From Alistipes muris (GTDB lineage Bacteria > Bacteroidota > Bacteroidia > Bacteroidales > Rikenellaceae), in the NCBI RefSeq assembly GCF_943193205.1, contig NZ_CALPDD010000003.1, positions 1 to 64,000 of the forward strand: a stretch of DNA of 64,000 nt. The letters are read 5' to 3'. Below are positions 27,475 to 37,529 of the stretch, one piece after another. Position numbers and translations under genes: made by a program. Each line of letters starts with the position of its first letter. Within the stretch, counting starts at the first letter, position 1. Under the pieces are notes generated by a model. That model made no database searches. It had not been told where the DNA came from and saw only the letters and a list, made by a program, of their open reading frames with translations.

Positions 27475-28071
27475 TTATTCTACTTCGCGGCGGTTCAAGA
27501 GCGCGTGGGTAATGGTGAGCTCGTCGACATACTCCAGCTCGTCGCCGAAACCGATGCCCCGGGCGATGGACGTGACCTTGACCCCGGGGTAATGCCTCAG
27601 GCGGCTCATCAGGTAGAAAAGCGTGGTTTCTCCCTCTACCGAAGTGGAAATGGCCAGAATCACCTCCTTGATTTCCCCCTGCGCGATACGGTCGCACAAG
27701 AGGTCGATTTTGAGGTCGGAGGGCGCGATGCCCTGCATGGGCGAAATGACGCCGCCCAACACATGGTACAGCCCTTTGTACTGGTGGGTGTTCTCGATGG
27801 AGAGCACGTCGGCGACCTGCTCCACGACGCAGACCGTCGAACGGTCGCGCTCGCGGTCGGCGCAGATAGGGCACACCTCCTCGTCGGAGAGGTTGTTGCA
27901 ACGGCTGCAATACCGGACCTCGCGCCGGAAACGGTCGATGCTGCGGGTCATGTCGCCCACCGATTCGGGCTCCATGCGCAAGATATGGATGGCCAGCCGC
28001 AACGCGGTGCGCCGCCCCACTCCGGGCAGTTTCGACAACTCGCCGACCACGTCCTGCAAGAGCTTCGACAT
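27475..28071 (-). CDS. recR: recombination protein RecR
   Basis: 198 residues from MSKLLQDVVGELSKLPGVGRRTALRLA (helix-hairpin-helix); upstream in-frame codons belong to the batE reading region. It has the four-Cys zinc finger (CSRCNNL...CPICAD) and a Toprim domain (VVEQVADVLSIE). It works with RecF/RecO in gap repair. It starts 2 nt after batE ends, so it is cotranscribed with the bat genes. Confidence 0.94.
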   Translation of the reverse strand: MSKLLQDVVGELSKLPGVGRRTALRLAIHILRMEPESVGDMTRSIDRFRREVRYCSRCNNLSDEEVCPICADRERDRSTVCVVEQVADVLSIENTHQYKGLYHVLGGVISPMQGIAPSDLKIDLLCDRIAQGEIKEVILAISTSVEGETTLFYLMSRLRHYPGVKVTSIARGIGFGDELEYVDELTITHALLNRREVE

Positions 28072-28072
28072 A

Positions 28073-28879
28073 TCAGACGACCTCGATTTTACGGCTTTCC
28101 AACCACCCTTTCTTCCCGTCGTCGATGACGACCTCGCACCACTCGCCGAGACGGTCGGCAATCCGCACGACCGTCCCCTCGTGCAAGACGAACAAATCGG
28201 TCGCCGACTTGTCGGGCGAACTCTTGACGGCGACCGAAGCGGCCGTCACCACGGCCTGCGAATCGTCGAGCATCTCGCGGCGGTCGGCCGCGGCGAACCA
28301 CGTAACGCAGACGAACAGCAATCCGGCAACAAGCGTTCCATAGAACCCTGTTTTGCGGAGCGAAAGCCGCGGCGCAAGCAGGTAGAGCAAGAACAACGCA
28401 AGCGCGCAGGCCAGCAGCACGAGCGAAAGCACGGTCCACGCCGCACAGCCCATCGTATGGCGCACGCTACGCATCCATCCGACGAAGAAGAATTCGGGAA
28501 TCCGCTCGATATTGTCTTTCGTGCGGGCCTCGGCGACACTCAGATTGTAGCGGATGTCGTCGTTGCCGGGAGCCAGCCGGAGCGCCCGATGATAAAACAG
28601 AATCGCCTTGCCCAACCGGTTTTCCTTGAAATAAGCGTTAGCAAGGTTGTAATAGAGCTTGACGGAGACGAACCCTTGTGCGAGCAGCTGCTCGTAAGCC
28701 GTGGCCGCAGCGCGGAAATCGCCGTTGATATAAGCCGTGTTGGCGGCGTCCCACAACTGCTCGGGAGCATCGGCCGCCGCGGGCTCCTGCGCCTGCACGT
28801 CGGCCGTCTCCTGCGCCGACACCATGCCGACGCCCGACACCAAAAGGCACAAAACCAATATAATCTGTTTCATACGCAT
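28073..28879 (-). CDS. batE: BatE-like TPR/SH3 protein
   Basis: 268 residues. Signal peptide (to about 23), TPR repeats (AANTAYINGDFRAAATAYEQ, YYNLANAYFKENRLGKA), two transmembrane helices (around 140-165 and 180-200), then a bacterial SH3 domain (VAVKSSPDKSA...LHEGTVVRI...WLESRKIEVV). This is the BatE arrangement of the Bacteroides aerotolerance cluster. The role in oxygen tolerance is known for the family only by genetics. It follows batD by 2 nt. Confidence 0.85.
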   Translation of the reverse strand: MRMKQIILVLCLLVSGVGMVSAQETADVQAQEPAAADAPEQLWDAANTAYINGDFRAAATAYEQLLAQGFVSVKLYYNLANAYFKENRLGKAILFYHRALRLAPGNDDIRYNLSVAEARTKDNIERIPEFFFVGWMRSVRHTMGCAAWTVLSLVLLACALALFLLYLLAPRLSLRKTGFYGTLVAGLLFVCVTWFAAADRREMLDDSQAVVTAASVAVKSSPDKSATDLFVLHEGTVVRIADRLGEWCEVVIDDGKKGWLESRKIEVV

Positions 28880-28881
28880 TT

Positions 28882-30756
28882 CTATCTACGTTTGACCATC
28901 GCCTCGATATGCGAAACCAGGTCGACCCCCTCGTCGTAGACGTCGCTCATGCGGGCCGAAGCGGCGGGCGAATACTGCGCCTCGTCGCAACGGGCGATAA
29001 TGGAGGTGAAACGCTGCGACTGCTCGGCCGGAACCCCGCGCTTGTGCAGCTCCTCGCGCACATTCTCCTTGGTAAGATTGGCCACGGGAATATTGAGCTT
29101 GTCGCTGACATAACCCCACAAGGCCCGCAGCATCTCCTCGTAGAAAGCATGGCGGTCCTGCTGCTCCATGTATTTACGGGCAGCCCGGAAACGCTGCACG
29201 GCGACTTTGCTGGCCCTCCGGCCCCGCAGGAGCACCGCGTTCTGCGAATCCTTGATACGCTTGCGCAAGGCGAAATAAACCGCTCCGAAGAAAACCAACA
29301 CGAAAGCGAGCACGCCCCAATAAAGCCCGCTGAAAAGCAACGGCTGCCGATGCGAACGCAGCTGCGCACCGCCCAGCTTGATGAAGCGGATGTCCTGCCC
29401 CAACAGCCGGACCTCCTCCTTGGACATGCCGCGGCCCTGCATGACGACGGCATCGCCGCCACCGTTGGCATCGGGCGTGACTTCGAGGGTGAACGGCTTG
29501 GATGTCAAGGTCCGGTACTCCATGCGCGAGGGATCGAAATAACTGAACTCGACAGGCTCGATGTCATACGTACCCTCGGCCCGCGCGATGAACGGATAGT
29601 CGAACTGCCGGTAACCGGAAATCCCGGCCGCCGACGGGTTGATGGACTCGGTGGTCTTGACGTTGTACTGCTCGAACGAACCGGGCAGCGAGAGCTTGGG
29701 CGCCTGCACGAAGGTGAGGTTGCCCGAACCCGAAATCCGGACCTGGCACGTAGCGGCGGAATTGGCCGCCAGCCGCGCGTCGGGGAACTCGGTCTCCATG
29801 CTGAAATGACCCACGGCGCCGCTGAAGCTGGCGGGAGCCCCTGCGGGCAAAGGTTTGACAGTCACGCTGACGCGCTGGCTCTGCACCTTGCGCGGCACGT
29901 TGTAGATGTCGTGCCCGCCGCCGAAGAAAGGATCGACATGACGGCTCTGAACGACGACTTGCGCCATGGCGGTCAACTCGGCCGGGTCGATGGTGAGCGT
30001 CCCAGCTTGCTGGGGGTAGAGCAGGAACTCGCGGGCGACCAACGTTTCGTAAACCTTGCCGTTGAAAGTCTCGCGCTGCCGCCGTGCGTTGTCGGTATTG
30101 AGCTCCTGGGCCCAGAACCCGTTGAACGACGGGAACCGGACATCCTGATAACCCACCACGGTGACGCGCTCGTAGAGCTTGAACGTGACGCGCAAAGGCT
30201 CGCCCTTGTAAACCGAAGTCCGCGAAACGATGGCCCGCAACAAAATATCGTCCTTGGCAATCTGCTGCCGGGCGGCGCTTTCGGCGCTCTGCTGCGGAGA
30301 CTGCCGCCCTGCGGAAGCGTCGGCATTGGGCTGTGCCGCGCCGGAACCTCCGCCCGGCTCGCTGACGACCTCGATGGCCAAAGGCCGGGTACGGTAAGCC
30401 GTACCGTCGACGGCGATTTCAGCGGGGCCGACGGTGACATTGCCCGCCGACTGCGGCAAGAGAACGAACGTAATGGTGTAATTGACGCTCTTGGTCATCG
30501 ACCCGTTGACAATCTGGATCGACGACCCTTTCGACACGGCAGGACCCGCCAGCACGTCGAAACCCTCGAACGACGGGGCGACGAACGAATCCTTGTCGGG
30601 ATTGGCGTTGAGCGCGAACTCCACGCGGAACGCCTCGCCGACGGCCACCGTCAAGGGTGCGGAGACCTCGAACGCGACCTTGTCCGCCCCGAAGACGGGC
30701 AGGGCAGCGACCGCGCAGAACGCCGCGCACAGAAACTTAGCAATAAAACCTTTCAT
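28882..30756 (-). CDS. batD: BatD family protein (oxygen tolerance)
   Basis: 624 residues. Signal peptide ending near ALPVFGA, several beta-rich repeats typical of BatD (VSAPLTVAVGEAFRVEFAL, SRTSVYKGEPLRVTFKLYE), then one transmembrane helix (about 470-490, LYWGVLAFVLVFFGAVYFAL) and a cytosolic basic tail. Members sit with MoxR ATPases and BatA/B/C, none of which are next to it here, so the cluster is split. Cotranscribed with batE and recR. Confidence 0.9.
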   Translation of the reverse strand: MKGFIAKFLCAAFCAVAALPVFGADKVAFEVSAPLTVAVGEAFRVEFALNANPDKDSFVAPSFEGFDVLAGPAVSKGSSIQIVNGSMTKSVNYTITFVLLPQSAGNVTVGPAEIAVDGTAYRTRPLAIEVVSEPGGGSGAAQPNADASAGRQSPQQSAESAARQQIAKDDILLRAIVSRTSVYKGEPLRVTFKLYERVTVVGYQDVRFPSFNGFWAQELNTDNARRQRETFNGKVYETLVAREFLLYPQQAGTLTIDPAELTAMAQVVVQSRHVDPFFGGGHDIYNVPRKVQSQRVSVTVKPLPAGAPASFSGAVGHFSMETEFPDARLAANSAATCQVRISGSGNLTFVQAPKLSLPGSFEQYNVKTTESINPSAAGISGYRQFDYPFIARAEGTYDIEPVEFSYFDPSRMEYRTLTSKPFTLEVTPDANGGGDAVVMQGRGMSKEEVRLLGQDIRFIKLGGAQLRSHRQPLLFSGLYWGVLAFVLVFFGAVYFALRKRIKDSQNAVLLRGRRASKVAVQRFRAARKYMEQQDRHAFYEEMLRALWGYVSDKLNIPVANLTKENVREELHKRGVPAEQSQRFTSIIARCDEAQYSPAASARMSDVYDEGVDLVSHIEAMVKRR

Positions 30757-30792
30757 CGAAACTTACAACGTGATTTCCACGCGGTTATTATC

Positions 30793-32406
30793 TCAATGCT
30801 TGAAGTCGGCGAAGAAATCGTTGCCCTTGTCATCGACGATGATGAAGGCGGGGAAGTCCTCGACGTAAATCTTGCGCACGGCCTCCATGCCCAGCTCGGG
30901 GAAGTCGACCACCTCGACCGACTTGATGGAATTCTTGGCCAGAATAGCCGCGGGACCGCCGATAGAACCGAGGTAGAAGCCGCCGTTGGCCTTGCAAGCG
31001 TCGGTGACCTCCTGCGAACGGTTGCCCTTGGCGACCATCACCAACGACCCGCCGTGCTTCTGGAAGAGGTCGACATAGGGGTCCATACGCCCGGCCGTGG
31101 TGGGGCCGAACGAACCCGAAGCCATGCCGCTGGGCGTCTTGGCCGGACCGGCGTAGTAGACCGGATGCTTCTTGAAATACTCCGGCATGGGCTTGCCCTC
31201 GTCGAGCATCTGCTTGATGCGGGCATGGGCGATGTCGCGGGCGACGATCAGCGTACCCTTGAGGTTCAGGCGCGTCTTGATGGGGTACTTGGTCAGGATG
31301 GCGCGCACCTTGTCCATCCCCTCGTCGAGGTCGATGTCCACGGCGGGCGACATGGCCGGAGCCTCCTTGGGCAGGAACCGTGCCGGATTCTTCTCCAGCT
31401 CCTCGATGAAGATACCCTCGGGGGTAATCTTGGCCTTGATGTTGCGGTCGGCAGAACAGCTTACGCCGATGGCGACGGGGCACGAAGCGGCATGGCGCGG
31501 AGCGCGGATGACCCGCACGTCGTGCACGAGGTACTTGCCGCCGAACTGGGCGCCGACGCCCGACTGACGGCAGATCTTCAGCACCTTCTCCTCCCATTCG
31601 AGGTCGCGGAAGCAACGCCCGCCCTCGTTGCCCGAAGTGGGCAGCTCGTCGAGGTAACCCGCCGACGCTTTCTTGACGGTCGAGAGGCACATTTCGGCCG
31701 AGGTACCGCCGATGCAAAGGGCCAGGTGATACGGCGGGCATGCCGACGTACCGAGGTCCTTGATATGCTCGGTGATGAACTTGGTGAGCGACTGCTCGTT
31801 CAGCAGGGCCTTGGTCTGCTGGTAAAGGAATGTCTTGTTGGCCGAACCGCCGCCCTTGGTGATGAAGAGAAACTCGTACTCCATACCGGGCTTGCCACCG
31901 TAGATGTCGATCTGCGCAGGCAGGTTGGTACCGGAATTCTTCTCGTCGGTCATGGTGAAAGGCACGACCTGCGAATAACGCAGATTACGCTCCTTGTAAG
32001 TCTCGTAAACCCCGCGGGCGATGCACTCGGCGTCGTCGGCCCCGGTGAAGACGTCCTCGCCCTTGTGGCCGATGCAGATGGCCGTACCGGTATCCTGGCA
32101 CGTGGGCAGCTCGCCCTCGGCCGAGACGCACTGGTTGAGCAACATGGTGTAAGCCACGAACTTGTCGTTGTCGGTAGCCTCGGGATCGTCGAGGATGTCG
32201 CGCAGCTTCTGCAAGTGGGCGGCGCGCAGGTAGAACGACACGTCGCTGTAAGCGGCCTTGGAAAGCAGCTCCAACCCGGCTGGGTCGACCTTGAGGATTT
32301 TACGGCCGTCGCACTCGACGACCTTGACGTAATCTTTGGTCAGCAGACGGTACTGCGTCTTGTCCTCCCCGACAGGGAACGGCTCCTGATAGATGAATTC
32401 AGCCAT
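30793..32406 (-). CDS. fumB: fumarate hydratase, class I
   Basis: 537 residues, the single-chain class I (4Fe-4S) form. Iron-sulfur ligands fit PTCQDTGTA, the [14 protein letters not shown] region and the [12 protein letters not shown] segment. The C-terminal domain ([23 protein letters not shown]) completes the fold. It hydrates fumarate to malate; the labile cluster makes it oxygen sensitive, which suits an anaerobe. fumA and fumB cannot be told apart here. TACTTTTG (32445-32452, minus) is a probable -7 box. Confidence 0.93.
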   Translation of the reverse strand: MAEFIYQEPFPVGEDKTQYRLLTKDYVKVVECDGRKILKVDPAGLELLSKAAYSDVSFYLRAAHLQKLRDILDDPEATDNDKFVAYTMLLNQCVSAEGELPTCQDTGTAICIGHKGEDVFTGADDAECIARGVYETYKERNLRYSQVVPFTMTDEKNSGTNLPAQIDIYGGKPGMEYEFLFITKGGGSANKTFLYQQTKALLNEQSLTKFITEHIKDLGTSACPPYHLALCIGGTSAEMCLSTVKKASAGYLDELPTSGNEGGRCFRDLEWEEKVLKICRQSGVGAQFGGKYLVHDVRVIRAPRHAASCPVAIGVSCSADRNIKAKITPEGIFIEELEKNPARFLPKEAPAMSPAVDIDLDEGMDKVRAILTKYPIKTRLNLKGTLIVARDIAHARIKQMLDEGKPMPEYFKKHPVYYAGPAKTPSGMASGSFGPTTAGRMDPYVDLFQKHGGSLVMVAKGNRSQEVTDACKANGGFYLGSIGGPAAILAKNSIKSVEVVDFPELGMEAVRKIYVEDFPAFIIVDDKGNDFFADFKH

Positions 32407-32444
32407 AGTCTATTATATTGTTTCGTGTTAGCGCTCGAACCATG

Positions 32445-32452
32445 CAAAAGTA
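32445..32452 (-). promoter_or_regulatory. -7 promoter element for fumarase
   Basis: On the minus strand TACTTTTG, about 40 nt before the ATG; the -33 TTTG is not convincing (spacer 24). Confidence 0.5.
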
Positions 32453-32545
32453 CAAAAAACTATCCGGATTGCACAACAAATCCGGCACTCTGTTATTTTT
32501 TTCACAAAAAGCGCCCGAAAAGAAACGTTCTTAAGATTATTTAAT

Positions 32546-32553
32546 TAAATTTG
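32546..32553 (+). promoter_or_regulatory. -7 promoter element for fba
   Basis: TAAATTTG at 32546-32553, about 100 nt before the fba ATG, in an AT-rich stretch. The rest of the 246-nt gap between fumarase and fba holds only these two divergent promoters as far as I can see. Confidence 0.5.
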
Positions 32554-32652
32554 TGCGATTTTTGAGTACGGACCTTATTCTTGCCCAAGCCATACCGGGC
32601 CGGGGAAAGGCTCGACGAACAGGAACGATTCACTGCTAAACAATAAACGATT

Positions 32653-33645
32653 ATGGTATCTTACAAGGAACTGGGTCTGGTGAACACCCGCGACATGTTC
32701 GCCAAGGCCATCAAGGGCGGCTACGCCATTCCGGCCTTCAACTTCAACAACATGGAGCAGATGCAGGCCATCATCCAGGCATGCGTCGAGACCTCGTCGC
32801 CCGTCATCCTGCAGGTGTCGGCAGGCGCGCGCAAGTACGCCAACCAGACACTGCTGCGCTACATGGCACAGGGCGCTGTCGAGTACGCCAAGGAACTGGG
32901 CAAGAACATTCCCATCGTACTGCACCTCGACCACGGCAACTCGTTCGAGCTGTGCAAGGACTGCATCGACATGGGTTTCTCGTCGGTGATGATCGACGGT
33001 TCGGCACTGCCCTATGACGAAAACGTGGCGCTGACGAAGAAAGTCGTAGACTACGCTCATCAGCACGACGTAACGGTCGAAGGCGAGCTGGGCGTGCTGG
33101 CCGGCGTCGAAGACGAAGTGGCTTCCGAGCACTCGCACTACACCGACCCCGCCGACGTGGAAGACTTCGTGAAGAAGACGGGCGTGGATTCGCTGGCCAT
33201 CTCGATCGGCACCTCGCACGGCGCCAACAAGTTCAAGCCCGAGCAGTGCACGCGCAACGCCGAGGGCATCCTGGTGCCGCCCCCCCTGCGCTTCGACATT
33301 CTGAAGGAAATCGAAAAGCGCATCCCGGGCTTCCCCATCGTACTGCACGGCTCGTCGTCGGTACCGCAGGAATATGTGAAGATCATCAACACCCACGGCG
33401 GTGCACTGAAAGATGCGGTCGGCATCCCCGAAGAACAACTGCGCGAAGCTGCGAAGAGCGCAGTCTGCAAAATCAACATCGACAGCGACGGCCGTCTGGC
33501 CATGACCGCTGCCGTGCGCACCGTATTCGTGGAGCAGCCCGCCGAGTTCGACCCCCGCAAGTACCTGGGTCCGGCCCGCGACGAACTGAAGAAACTCTAC
33601 ATGCACAAGTGCGAAAGCGTCCTCGGTTCGGCCGGCAAGGCTTAA
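32653..33645 (+). CDS. fba: class II fructose-bisphosphate aldolase
   Basis: 330 residues. Zinc and substrate sites are visible: HLDHGNSFELC, GELGVLAGVEDEV, SIGTSHGANKF and VLHGSSSVPQEY. Cleaves or forms fructose 1,6-bisphosphate in glycolysis/gluconeogenesis. It has its own upstream promoter region and a strong terminator. Confidence 0.95.
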   Translation: MVSYKELGLVNTRDMFAKAIKGGYAIPAFNFNNMEQMQAIIQACVETSSPVILQVSAGARKYANQTLLRYMAQGAVEYAKELGKNIPIVLHLDHGNSFELCKDCIDMGFSSVMIDGSALPYDENVALTKKVVDYAHQHDVTVEGELGVLAGVEDEVASEHSHYTDPADVEDFVKKTGVDSLAISIGTSHGANKFKPEQCTRNAEGILVPPPLRFDILKEIEKRIPGFPIVLHGSSSVPQEYVKIINTHGGALKDAVGIPEEQLREAAKSAVCKINIDSDGRLAMTAAVRTVFVEQPAEFDPRKYLGPARDELKKLYMHKCESVLGSAGKA

Positions 33646-33657
33646 TCGAGAGAAGTC

Positions 33658-33708
33658 TTTCAAGAAAAGGGGCTGTCTGCTTGGCGCAGACAGCCCCTTT
33701 TCTTGAAA
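33658..33708. terminator. bidirectional terminator, GGGGCTGTCTG family
   Basis: A 23-bp perfect stem: 33658-33680 pairs with 33686-33708 across a TTGGC loop, with A/T-rich ends. It ends fba and the converging folB. The core stem matches that at 22693-22731. Confidence 0.93.
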
Positions 33709-33718
33709 TATGCGTTAC

Positions 33719-34072
33719 CTATTTCTCCAGCGTCACGCTCACGCGGTCGAGCTTGCCGCCCAACGGAGGAGCCAGCTTGGAGACGGTGCAGACGACATGG
33801 CGAATCTGCGGAAAAGCCGCCCGGACCGCATCCAGGATATTCATCGCCACCCGCTCGATGGTGCGCTGCGTGACGCGCATCTGCTCGCGGACCACCTCGT
33901 AGACGGTCAGATAGTTGACCGCCTTTTCGACACAATCCTCCGCCGCGACGTCGCCCAGCTCGGCCGTAATGGTCAAATCGACCGTGAAACGGTTGCCGAC
34001 CTTGCGCTCCAGCTCGTAGCAGCCGTGCAGCGCATGGAACTCCATGCGTTCGAGCGTAATGCGGTACTCCAT
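33719..34072 (-). CDS. folB: dihydroneopterin aldolase
   Basis: 117 residues. FolB pattern: MEFHALHGCYELERKVGNRFTVDL, LTVYEVVREQM, TIERVAMNI. It converts dihydroneopterin to 6-hydroxymethyl-dihydropterin in folate synthesis. Its ATG overlaps the tyrS stop by 1 nt (TAATG), so it is translationally coupled to tyrS. Confidence 0.92.
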   Translation of the reverse strand: MEYRITLERMEFHALHGCYELERKVGNRFTVDLTITAELGDVAAEDCVEKAVNYLTVYEVVREQMRVTQRTIERVAMNILDAVRAAFPQIRHVVCTVSKLAPPLGGKLDRVSVTLEK

Positions 34073-35379
34073 TATTCGACGATGATAAGATAATAGTTCT
34101 TCTTGCCTTTCTGCACGAGCAGGTATTTCCCGGCGATAAGGTCCGATTCACCGACCAGACGCATCGGGTCGGCGACTTTCTCCTTGTTGAGCGACACGCC
34201 GCCGCCCTGCACCATCTTGCGGCACTCGCCCTTGGAGGGGAATACCTGCGTCTTCTCGGCGGCAAGGTCGACGAACGGCAAACCTAACTCGGCACGTGCG
34301 ATGCGGAACTGCGGCACCCCCTCGAAAACCTGCAAAAGGGTCGCTTCGTCGAGCTTGCGCAGCGCTTCGGAAGTAGCACCGCCGAAAAGAATGGCCGACG
34401 CCTCGACCGCCTTTTCGTACTCCTCCTTAGAATGAATCATCGTGGTAATCTCCTGCGCCAGCCGCTTCTGCAACGCCCGCAGATGGGGCGCGGCATCATG
34501 CTCGGCGATAAGCGTTTCGATGGTTTCGCGGTCCAGGAGGGTGAAAATCCGGATATAGCGCTTGGCGTCCTCGTCGCTGACGTTGAGCCAGAACTGATAG
34601 AACTTGTAAGGCGACGTATAGCGCGGGTCGAGCCACACGTTGCCGCTCTCGGTCTTACCGAACTTGGTGCCGTCGGCCTTGGTAATCAAGGGGCAGGTGA
34701 TGGCGAACGCCTCGGCTTCGGGACCCAGCTTGCGGCGGATGAGCTCGGTGCCCGTAGTGATGTTGCCCCACTGGTCGGCACCGCCGAGCTGGATTTTGCA
34801 GTTCATGGCCTGGTAGAGGTGCAGAAAGTCGTAGCCCTGCACGAGCTGGTAGGTGAATTCGGTGAACGACATGCCGTCGCCCTCGCCGTTGAAACGCTTC
34901 TTGACCGAATCCTTGGCCATCATATAATTGACCGTAATGCACTTGCCGATGTCGCGGATGAAGTCGAGGAACGAAAACTCCTTCATCCAGTCGTAGTTGT
35001 TGACCATGACGGCGGCGTTGGGGGCGTCGGACTCAAAATCGAGCAGTTTGGCCAGCTGGCGCTTGATGGCCTCCTGGTTGTGACGCAGAGTCTTCTCGTC
35101 GAGCAGGTTGCGCTCCTGCGACTTGCCCGAGGGGTCGCCGATCATGCCCGTAGCGCCCCCGACGAGGGCCAGCGGACGGTGGCCGCACAACTGGAAGTGC
35201 TTGAGAATCATCACGCCGACCAGGTGGCCGATATGCAGCGAATCGGCCGTGGGGTCGATGCCCAGATAGGCCGTGGTCATCTCTTTTTCGAGCTGTTCCT
35301 TGGCTCCGGGCATGATGGTGTGGATCATCCCGCGCCATTCGAGTTCTTCGATAAAATTCTTTTTCATATCTCTTTTCAT
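34072..35379 (-). CDS. tyrS: tyrosyl-tRNA synthetase
   Basis: 435 residues (431 from the internal Met at 35367). Class I motifs HIGH (49-52) and the KMSKS equivalent KFGKTESG, with an S4-like RNA-binding C-terminal domain ([16 protein letters not shown]). Charges tRNA-Tyr. It follows dnaX by 1 nt and is coupled to folB, so dnaX-tyrS-folB is one operon. Confidence 0.95.
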   Translation of the reverse strand: MKRDMKKNFIEELEWRGMIHTIMPGAKEQLEKEMTTAYLGIDPTADSLHIGHLVGVMILKHFQLCGHRPLALVGGATGMIGDPSGKSQERNLLDEKTLRHNQEAIKRQLAKLLDFESDAPNAAVMVNNYDWMKEFSFLDFIRDIGKCITVNYMMAKDSVKKRFNGEGDGMSFTEFTYQLVQGYDFLHLYQAMNCKIQLGGADQWGNITTGTELIRRKLGPEAEAFAITCPLITKADGTKFGKTESGNVWLDPRYTSPYKFYQFWLNVSDEDAKRYIRIFTLLDRETIETLIAEHDAAPHLRALQKRLAQEITTMIHSKEEYEKAVEASAILFGGATSEALRKLDEATLLQVFEGVPQFRIARAELGLPFVDLAAEKTQVFPSKGECRKMVQGGGVSLNKEKVADPMRLVGESDLIAGKYLLVQKGKKNYYLIIVE

Positions 35380-35380
35380 T

Positions 35381-37273
35381 TTATTCCATTTCCAAATCCA
35401 GTGCCTTGCGAAGTTCGGCCACCAGCGGATTCTTCTCGGTGAGGAACTTCACCTTGTCCTCCGGCTTGATGGGCCGTGCGGCGCGGATGGCTTCGTTGAC
35501 CGTCACGTCCAGGTCTATAACGCCCCCGATGCCCGCCAGCTCGGCGATGCGGATAAGCATCGCGGTCTTGTTGCGCAGGATTTCCTCGCGCAGCTCCTCC
35601 GTCGGCACACTTACCGCAATGACGTTTTCGCGGAACTGCATCCGCTCGAAGGCCGGAACGAAACGCGGACGCCGGGACTTGATAAGGTTGAGAATCCGCT
35701 CGCGGGCGTTTTCCAACTTCTCGGTGCTCCGGGGGTCCACATCGGGGTTGCCTGCCTTTTCGGCCGGACGCTCCCCGTCCGGTTCGGCGGCACCCTCCGG
35801 CGAAGCCAGCAGGTCGGCCAGCGAAGCACCCGAAATCAGCGGCTTGCGCGGAGAACGGGGCTGCGAAACCGAAGTTGCGGCCGGCTGTGGTTCCGGCGCA
35901 GGTTCGGTCTTCGGAGCAGGGGCCGGCTCGGCAGGAACGGGTTGCGGTGCCGGAATTTCCGTTGCAACGGGTGCAGGAACCGGCTCGGCAACGGGTTGTT
36001 CGGCCGGAGCAGATACCGGAACGACGGCGGCAGGCGGCACAACGGATTGTTCTGCCGGAGCTGATGCCGCAGCGGCCGGAGCCGGAACAGCGGGAGCAAC
36101 AACCGGAACAGCCGGTACCCCAGCACGGGGCTGCAATTCGGGAAGCGGATACTCCTCGACGGAGGTCAAGGTATCATTTTTTTTTTGGCCGAACCCTGCA
36201 ATCTTCATCAGGCCCAGCTCCACGAGCAGTCGTTGGTTGGAAGACTGCCGTATCTTGCCGTCGAGCTCCGTCAGACAGGCGATGGCCCCGAACAGGAACC
36301 CGACTTCGCAGGCGCCCGCCTGCGTCCGGTATCGTTCGAGCAGCGTTCCGGTCATCTCGATGAGCCGCAGCGTTTCGGGCCGCTTGGCCATGAGCAAGTC
36401 GCGCATGTGGCGGTTGAGCCCGGCCATGAAGGTCTGGCCCGAGAAGCCCTGCGCGAGCACCTCGTCGAAAGCGACGAGCGCACGGACGTAATCGCCCGCG
36501 AGCAACATATCGGTGACGCCGAAATAAGTGTCGTAGTCCAGCACGTTGAGCGTCTGGGCCACATGGCGGTAATCGAGCGTCGTGCCGCAGAACGACACGG
36601 CCTTGTCGAACATCGACAACGCGTCGCGCATACCGCCGTCGGCTTTCTGCGCGATGAGGTTCAACGACTCCTCGTCGGCCGTGATACCCTCTGCGGAAGC
36701 GATATATTTAAGGTATTCGACCGAATCCTCGACACGGATGCGGTTGAAATCGTAAATCTGGCACCGCGACAGAATCGTCGGGATGATCTTGTGCTTCTCG
36801 GTGGTCGCCAGGATGAAAATCGCATGGGCGGGCGGCTCCTCCAACGTCTTGAGGAACGCATTGAACGCCGCGGCCGAGAGCATGTGGACCTCGTCGATGA
36901 TGAAGACCGAATAACGCCCCACCTGCGGAATGATGCGCACCTGCTCGATGAGGGTGCGGATGTCCTCGACGGAGTTGTTCGATGCGGCGTCGAGCTCGTG
37001 GATGTTGAGCGAGCGTCCCTCGTTGAACGAACGGCACGATTCGCACTCATTGCATGCCTCGGCTCCGTCGGGCGAGAGGCAGTTGATGGCCTTGGCGAAG
37101 ATGCGCGCGCAGGTGGTCTTGCCTACGCCGCGGGGACCGCAGAACAGATAGGCGTGGGCCAGCTGGCCGCGCTCGATGGCGTTCTTGAGGGTGGAGGTGA
37201 TATGCTTCTGCCCGACGACCGACGAAAAGGTCGCGGGACGGTATTTGCGTGCGCTGACGATGAATTCGCTCAT
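35381..37273 (-). CDS. dnaX: DNA polymerase III gamma/tau subunit
   Basis: 630 residues. Clamp-loader AAA+ module: GPRGVGKTT (about 46-54), a four-Cys zinc module ([10 protein letters not shown]), [25 protein letters not shown] arginine-finger region. A Pro/Ala/Glu-rich linker follows, then a C-terminal tau domain. At residues 363-366 the coding strand has ten consecutive A's (36177-36186). A one-base slip (-1 ribosomal, or one extra A in the mRNA) would place TGA straight after it, giving a gamma-like product of about 366 residues at the end of the clamp-loader domains. Confidence 0.95.
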   Translation of the reverse strand: MSEFIVSARKYRPATFSSVVGQKHITSTLKNAIERGQLAHAYLFCGPRGVGKTTCARIFAKAINCLSPDGAEACNECESCRSFNEGRSLNIHELDAASNNSVEDIRTLIEQVRIIPQVGRYSVFIIDEVHMLSAAAFNAFLKTLEEPPAHAIFILATTEKHKIIPTILSRCQIYDFNRIRVEDSVEYLKYIASAEGITADEESLNLIAQKADGGMRDALSMFDKAVSFCGTTLDYRHVAQTLNVLDYDTYFGVTDMLLAGDYVRALVAFDEVLAQGFSGQTFMAGLNRHMRDLLMAKRPETLRLIEMTGTLLERYRTQAGACEVGFLFGAIACLTELDGKIRQSSNQRLLVELGLMKIAGFGQKKNDTLTSVEEYPLPELQPRAGVPAVPVVAPAVPAPAAAASAPAEQSVVPPAAVVPVSAPAEQPVAEPVPAPVATEIPAPQPVPAEPAPAPKTEPAPEPQPAATSVSQPRSPRKPLISGASLADLLASPEGAAEPDGERPAEKAGNPDVDPRSTEKLENARERILNLIKSRRPRFVPAFERMQFRENVIAVSVPTEELREEILRNKTAMLIRIAELAGIGGVIDLDVTVNEAIRAARPIKPEDKVKFLTEKNPLVAELRKALDLEME

Positions 37274-37283
37274 AATAGCGCAA

Positions 37284-37325
37284 AATTAAGAATTAAAAAT
37301 TAAGAATTAAAAATTAAGAATTAAA
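37284..37325. repeat. 14-bp AT-rich tandem repeat, three copies
   Basis: AATTAAGAATTAAA is repeated at 37284-37297, 37298-37311 and 37312-37325, in front of dnaX and behind the clpB regulatory region. It is strikingly AT-rich for this genome and could be an upstream promoter element for dnaX. Confidence 0.8.
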
Positions 37326-37438
37326 AATATCATTCGCAGGGCCGCGAACGGGAATCGGTCCGACCGCATCGACCTGCTATTATGTCCGCCGGATACCGCA
37401 AGTTGGCAGTCCTGCCTGCCGGATTGTCGGCCGGGGCG

Positions 37439-37490
37439 TGTCGGAAACTGACACAATGACCGGAACCCGCGGAGTGGCAGGTCTTTTGCG
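37439..37490 (+). promoter_or_regulatory. putative sigma-54-like promoter and upstream dyad for clpB
   Basis: TGGCAGGTCTTTTGCG at 37475-37490 matches the sigma-54 consensus TGGCACGnnnnTTGCW except at positions 6 and 16, with exact GG-GC spacing. An imperfect dyad TGTCGGAAACTGACA lies at 37439-37453, in a fitting place for an activator. The clpB ATG is 40 nt downstream. Sigma-54 control of clpB is an inference from these motifs. Confidence 0.5.
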
Positions 37491-37529
37491 GAACAATCCC
37501 TGCGAACAACGACACAAAACCTGCAAACC

